From NCBI GenBank assembly GCA_008931825.1, contig QXVZ01003303.1, positions 1 to 29,197 of the forward strand: a DNA stretch of 29,197 bases, written 5' to 3'. Positions 26,462 through 29,197 of the stretch are shown here, in pieces. Each line of letters opens with the position of its first letter. Position 1 is the stretch's first letter. This stretch comes from Phallusia fumigata (taxonomy: Eukaryota > Chordata > Ascidiacea > Phlebobranchia > Ascidiidae). A program made the position numbers and the translations under genes. The notes beneath the pieces were generated by a model. It had not been told where the DNA came from and searched no databases. It worked only from the letters and a program-made list of their open reading frames with translations.

Positions 26462-28013
26462 GAAATTTGCAGGCTGCAGAAATTTTATTAATCACTTCCG
26501 CATGTATAATATGTTTAAACTTTTGAAACAAATAGACAAAGCTTGGACTTGTGATGATCTATGTGTTTTGCGTTTATCGCATGTGGTTGCTGGTGCCACA
26601 AAGGAATATGATTTGATCCAAAGGTGGCGACAATAACGGAACAACAACTGTTGAATAAGGAAATTAATTCTAAAAACGTTGTTTACAGTGGTATATGTTT
26701 TATAGACTGGGGAGCGTTACGTTAAATCCGCTCATCCAAGGTTTTTATAACATGCGAACCAGAGTTGGATGAATTACAATTTGTAATTAAGCTGAATGTA
26801 ATTAATTACTATTTTTGGGGTAATTGTAATTGTAATTCGAACATTTTGAGTGTGTATAATTGTAAGTTGCTTACAACTATACCCAATTACTTCTCAAAAT
26901 ACTTTTTTGCAAGATACCTTTGCCACAGAGTTTATGCAGAAGCATGGCAATATATTAAAATGTCGACTTGATTGTTCTGTCGTTTTGTAAAAACAATGCG
27001 TGAGAATCGAAAATTTTGTGACATGTAATTGTAATATAAATTATTACAATTCTCAGAATAATTGTACTAATGGCTTTCCTTCCTGGAGGGGACACGTATT
27101 GTTTTTACTCTGTTTTTTTTTGTTTTTTTTGTTTTCAGTTTGCAATTGTGGTGTCGCTTAGATAATATTGGTAGTGATAGCAAATGATAAATGAGTGTTA
27201 TTACTAATGCATTAATTTTGTGTTTCAAGTAATGTTCGATTTCGTACAAAACAGTACTAAAATTTATCTTTGCATCACGAACGATGGCCGAAATTGAGTC
27301 AGTCCTGACTACTTCGGACAAAAACGTTTGCGAGGTTCTGTGGAAGGACGGTCACGTGAGCAGGTGATGTAACAGAACAAAACGTAAAATATTTGTTATA
27401 ATTAAGTTTAGAAGAGTGTAAACTAAGTTGACATTTTTTCTATTGCTGGGGATGTGAATCGTGACAAAACAATGTAAAAAGGGTTTCTTTCGAAACGGCA
27501 CTTACCTTTTTTGCCCCGTTTTTTCTTGAGTTTTAATTTTCTGTCTAACGCTGGTTTATTAACACGTTTCGGCCAACAGTTGTCAAGTTTCTTCAAGTTT
27601 GACACTTCATAAATAGCCATCTGAAGTTATGCATTGATAATTACCCTAGTTCACCCACCAAAAGGTACATATCGACATAAACAACTTCGAAACTTTATTT
27701 TGACTGGTACATTGCAAGCATGATTCTCCGTTTTGAAATTTTACACCCCTTCATATACCTCGAAAAAGGAATTGTTTTATTTGCAGGCTATTTAGTCATT
27801 CACATATAGAGTGCTTCTTATATTTGTTGTCAAAATTTAAACCCGGTCGCTTCAGTGGTTATACTCTTATAGAGTCTCTGTCAGAAGAAAATGGTTTCAC
27901 TAGGTGTTTTGTTTAAAACGCAAAACTGGGCAACGCGAAGCAAGTGATTGACAGGTAACAACGCAGCGGTTAGTGTTAACTGTCGCCTAAGGCATAAACA
28001 GTAAATTCGGGGC
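26462..28013 (+). repeat. Direct duplication copy 2 (about 1.55 kb)
   Basis: Second copy of 24542-26050; see that entry. Its right edge continues into unique sequence (GTATGGGCAGC) that leads to the remaining dioxygenase-like exons, so this copy is contiguous with the gene body. Confidence 0.9.
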
Positions 28014-29158
28014 GTATGGGCAGCAATTTTAGCTTGTTGACATACGTCACACTGTAAAAGACGTTTCCTACCAATAGATCTGCTACCTTTTAGGTTCATT
28101 GTGATACTCTGGATGTCAACTTGTACTAAAAATCTGGAAAAAGCCAAAATGTTTATTATGAATATATTTCCCGTCACCGAACCTCGTCAAATAAGGTCAT
28201 TGTGGTTATACTGTAGTTGGCTGTAGCACGGCCGAAGTTTACTGCTGATCAATGTATATGTCTTGCGCAACATAATTAGGATTGAAGTAATCTAACTGCG
28301 CGACAGGGCCTTTTAATTGGTAAGTGTGGGTAAGGCTATGGGGTGAAAATCATGACGTCATCGGGACTTCGTAAGAAGTGATTTGTTTGAATTTGGAAAA
28401 TGTATTATATACCTTGTAGATTTTTCGTATCTCCACTGTAAACGCGTCTTTAATAAGGCTATCGATAAGCAATTGCAATTGTACCCGTTCGTTTATGCTC
28501 ACGGCAACAATTCAGGCTCATTAAATTTATGTCGACACTCGACAGTAAAAATTGGAAATTGCATATGTGGAAAATATTTTCTGCAGGTTTCACGCAAGGT
28601 GGCTACGCTACAACTGCAAATGCAACAAGTGCAAACCTCCTTTTCCTGGAGTGTACACGGTGGACGTGCTACAGCTTCCTGACGTGTTAACCATTAACGA
28701 AGCCTACATTTCAAAAGATGGTAAATTGACTTAGTTTGTTTGTCATAACCGTCGCCGATAAGCCGGATTAAATTGGAAGTTTAAACTATTACTTGTTTTT
28801 GTGACTTTATATTTACAAATTCCTGTCATTTTATCCGCGTTTATTGTGGGCTCGCTTTGCAACCGGAAATTTGAGAGTGTGTGTGAATTTTTCGACACTA
28901 ACGGTGTGAACGAATTTTTTAATGTTTGGCAGGGGCTGAGCTGCGTACCAAATACGGTGGTGAGATTGTGCCTGACCACATAACCAGTCACCAGGTCACA
29001 TGGCTCCGTGCCAAATGCTACTGCGACCGTTGCCTGGAAACAAAAATAGAGCAACGTGACGTCATTAGCCACCACATTAATAACAACAACGGAAAAAGAA
29101 AAATTCCCACAATGAAGTATCAAGAGATGATTGATGATCCCGATCAAGGATTGTTCAA
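27284..29158 (+). CDS. Gamma-butyrobetaine/trimethyllysine dioxygenase-like protein, N-terminal part, 3' end outside
   Basis: 2-oxoglutarate- and iron-dependent hydroxylase family of carnitine synthesis (BBOX1/TMLHE-like). Exons: 27284-27363, 28587-28720, 28933-29158, with agreeing phases (2, 1, 2) and a GTAAAG donor at the right edge. The reading MAEIE...VLWKDGHVSRFHARWLRYNC matches the N-terminal GBBH-like domain. CKCNKC gives the CxCxxC that, with a later His, binds structural zinc in this family; DHITSHQVTWLR supplies a candidate His. The segment KIPTMKYQEMIDDPDQGLF corresponds to the linker before the catalytic double-stranded beta-helix, which lies beyond the window, so iron ligands cannot be checked. 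Unusually, the second WLR is also followed by CYCDRC. Whether it is BBOX1, TMLHE or a lineage paralog is unresolved. Confidence 0.75.
28014..28586. other. Intron of the dioxygenase-like gene, unique part
   Basis: The remainder of the intron between exon 1 (27284-27363) and exon 2 (28587). I see no RNA gene, element end or conserved exon. The acceptor is TTTTCTGCAG. Confidence 0.5.
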
Positions 29159-29197
29159 GTAAAGTTAATTGCTAGTTTAATATTCAGCCATTCTCGG

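Noticed and set aside
28743..29147. 134-codon minus-strand frame
   Set aside because: Antisense to the third dioxygenase-like exon.

Overview
The window is eukaryotic nuclear DNA. Every recognisable protein gene except one is cut into short exons with consensus splice sites, and the proteins are animal ones. AT-rich compact genes, introns mostly of 60-700 bp, small MITE-like repeats and one gene pair spaced like an operon suggest an ascidian tunicate (Ciona-like). That assignment is inferred from gene style, not proven. Four single-N positions (8209, 10096, 10747, 26051) mark contig joins in a draft assembly.

Layout: (1) 1-4833 (+), the 3' half of an ABCC4/MRP4-type ABC transporter in 17 exons. 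(2) 4834-6393, intergenic with transposon-like debris. (3) 6394-12601 (+), AMP deaminase. Its 5' regulatory exons and 3' catalytic exons are present, but the central exons are lost at the N at 10096. (4) 12602-13609, intergenic. (5) 13610-17831 (-), eIF2B gamma (EIF2B3), reconstructed in 11 exons as a complete 453-residue protein. (6) 18533-20576 (+), a small uncharacterised gene of about 95 residues. It is followed after 144 bp by (7) 20721-22391 (+), a complete hotdog-fold acyl-CoA thioesterase-like gene in 4 exons. (8) 22703-23956 (-), TAMM41, the mitochondrial CDP-diacylglycerol synthase, apparently in one exon and convergent with the thioesterase. (9) 24542-28013, a 1.5-kb direct duplication with an N at the end of copy 1; each copy carries the first exon of (10) a gamma-butyrobetaine/trimethyllysine dioxygenase-like gene (+) that runs off the right edge.

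The genes are mostly housekeeping: purine nucleotide metabolism, translation initiation, mitochondrial phospholipid synthesis, acyl-CoA hydrolysis, carnitine synthesis and organic-anion export. They do not form one obvious pathway, and I found no convincing new biological system. The points most worth checking are the AMP deaminase exon loss, three GC-AG introns, the operon-like pair with a possible trans-splice acceptor, the intronless TAMM41, the paired Cys motifs in the BBOX-like protein, and the exon-1 duplication.
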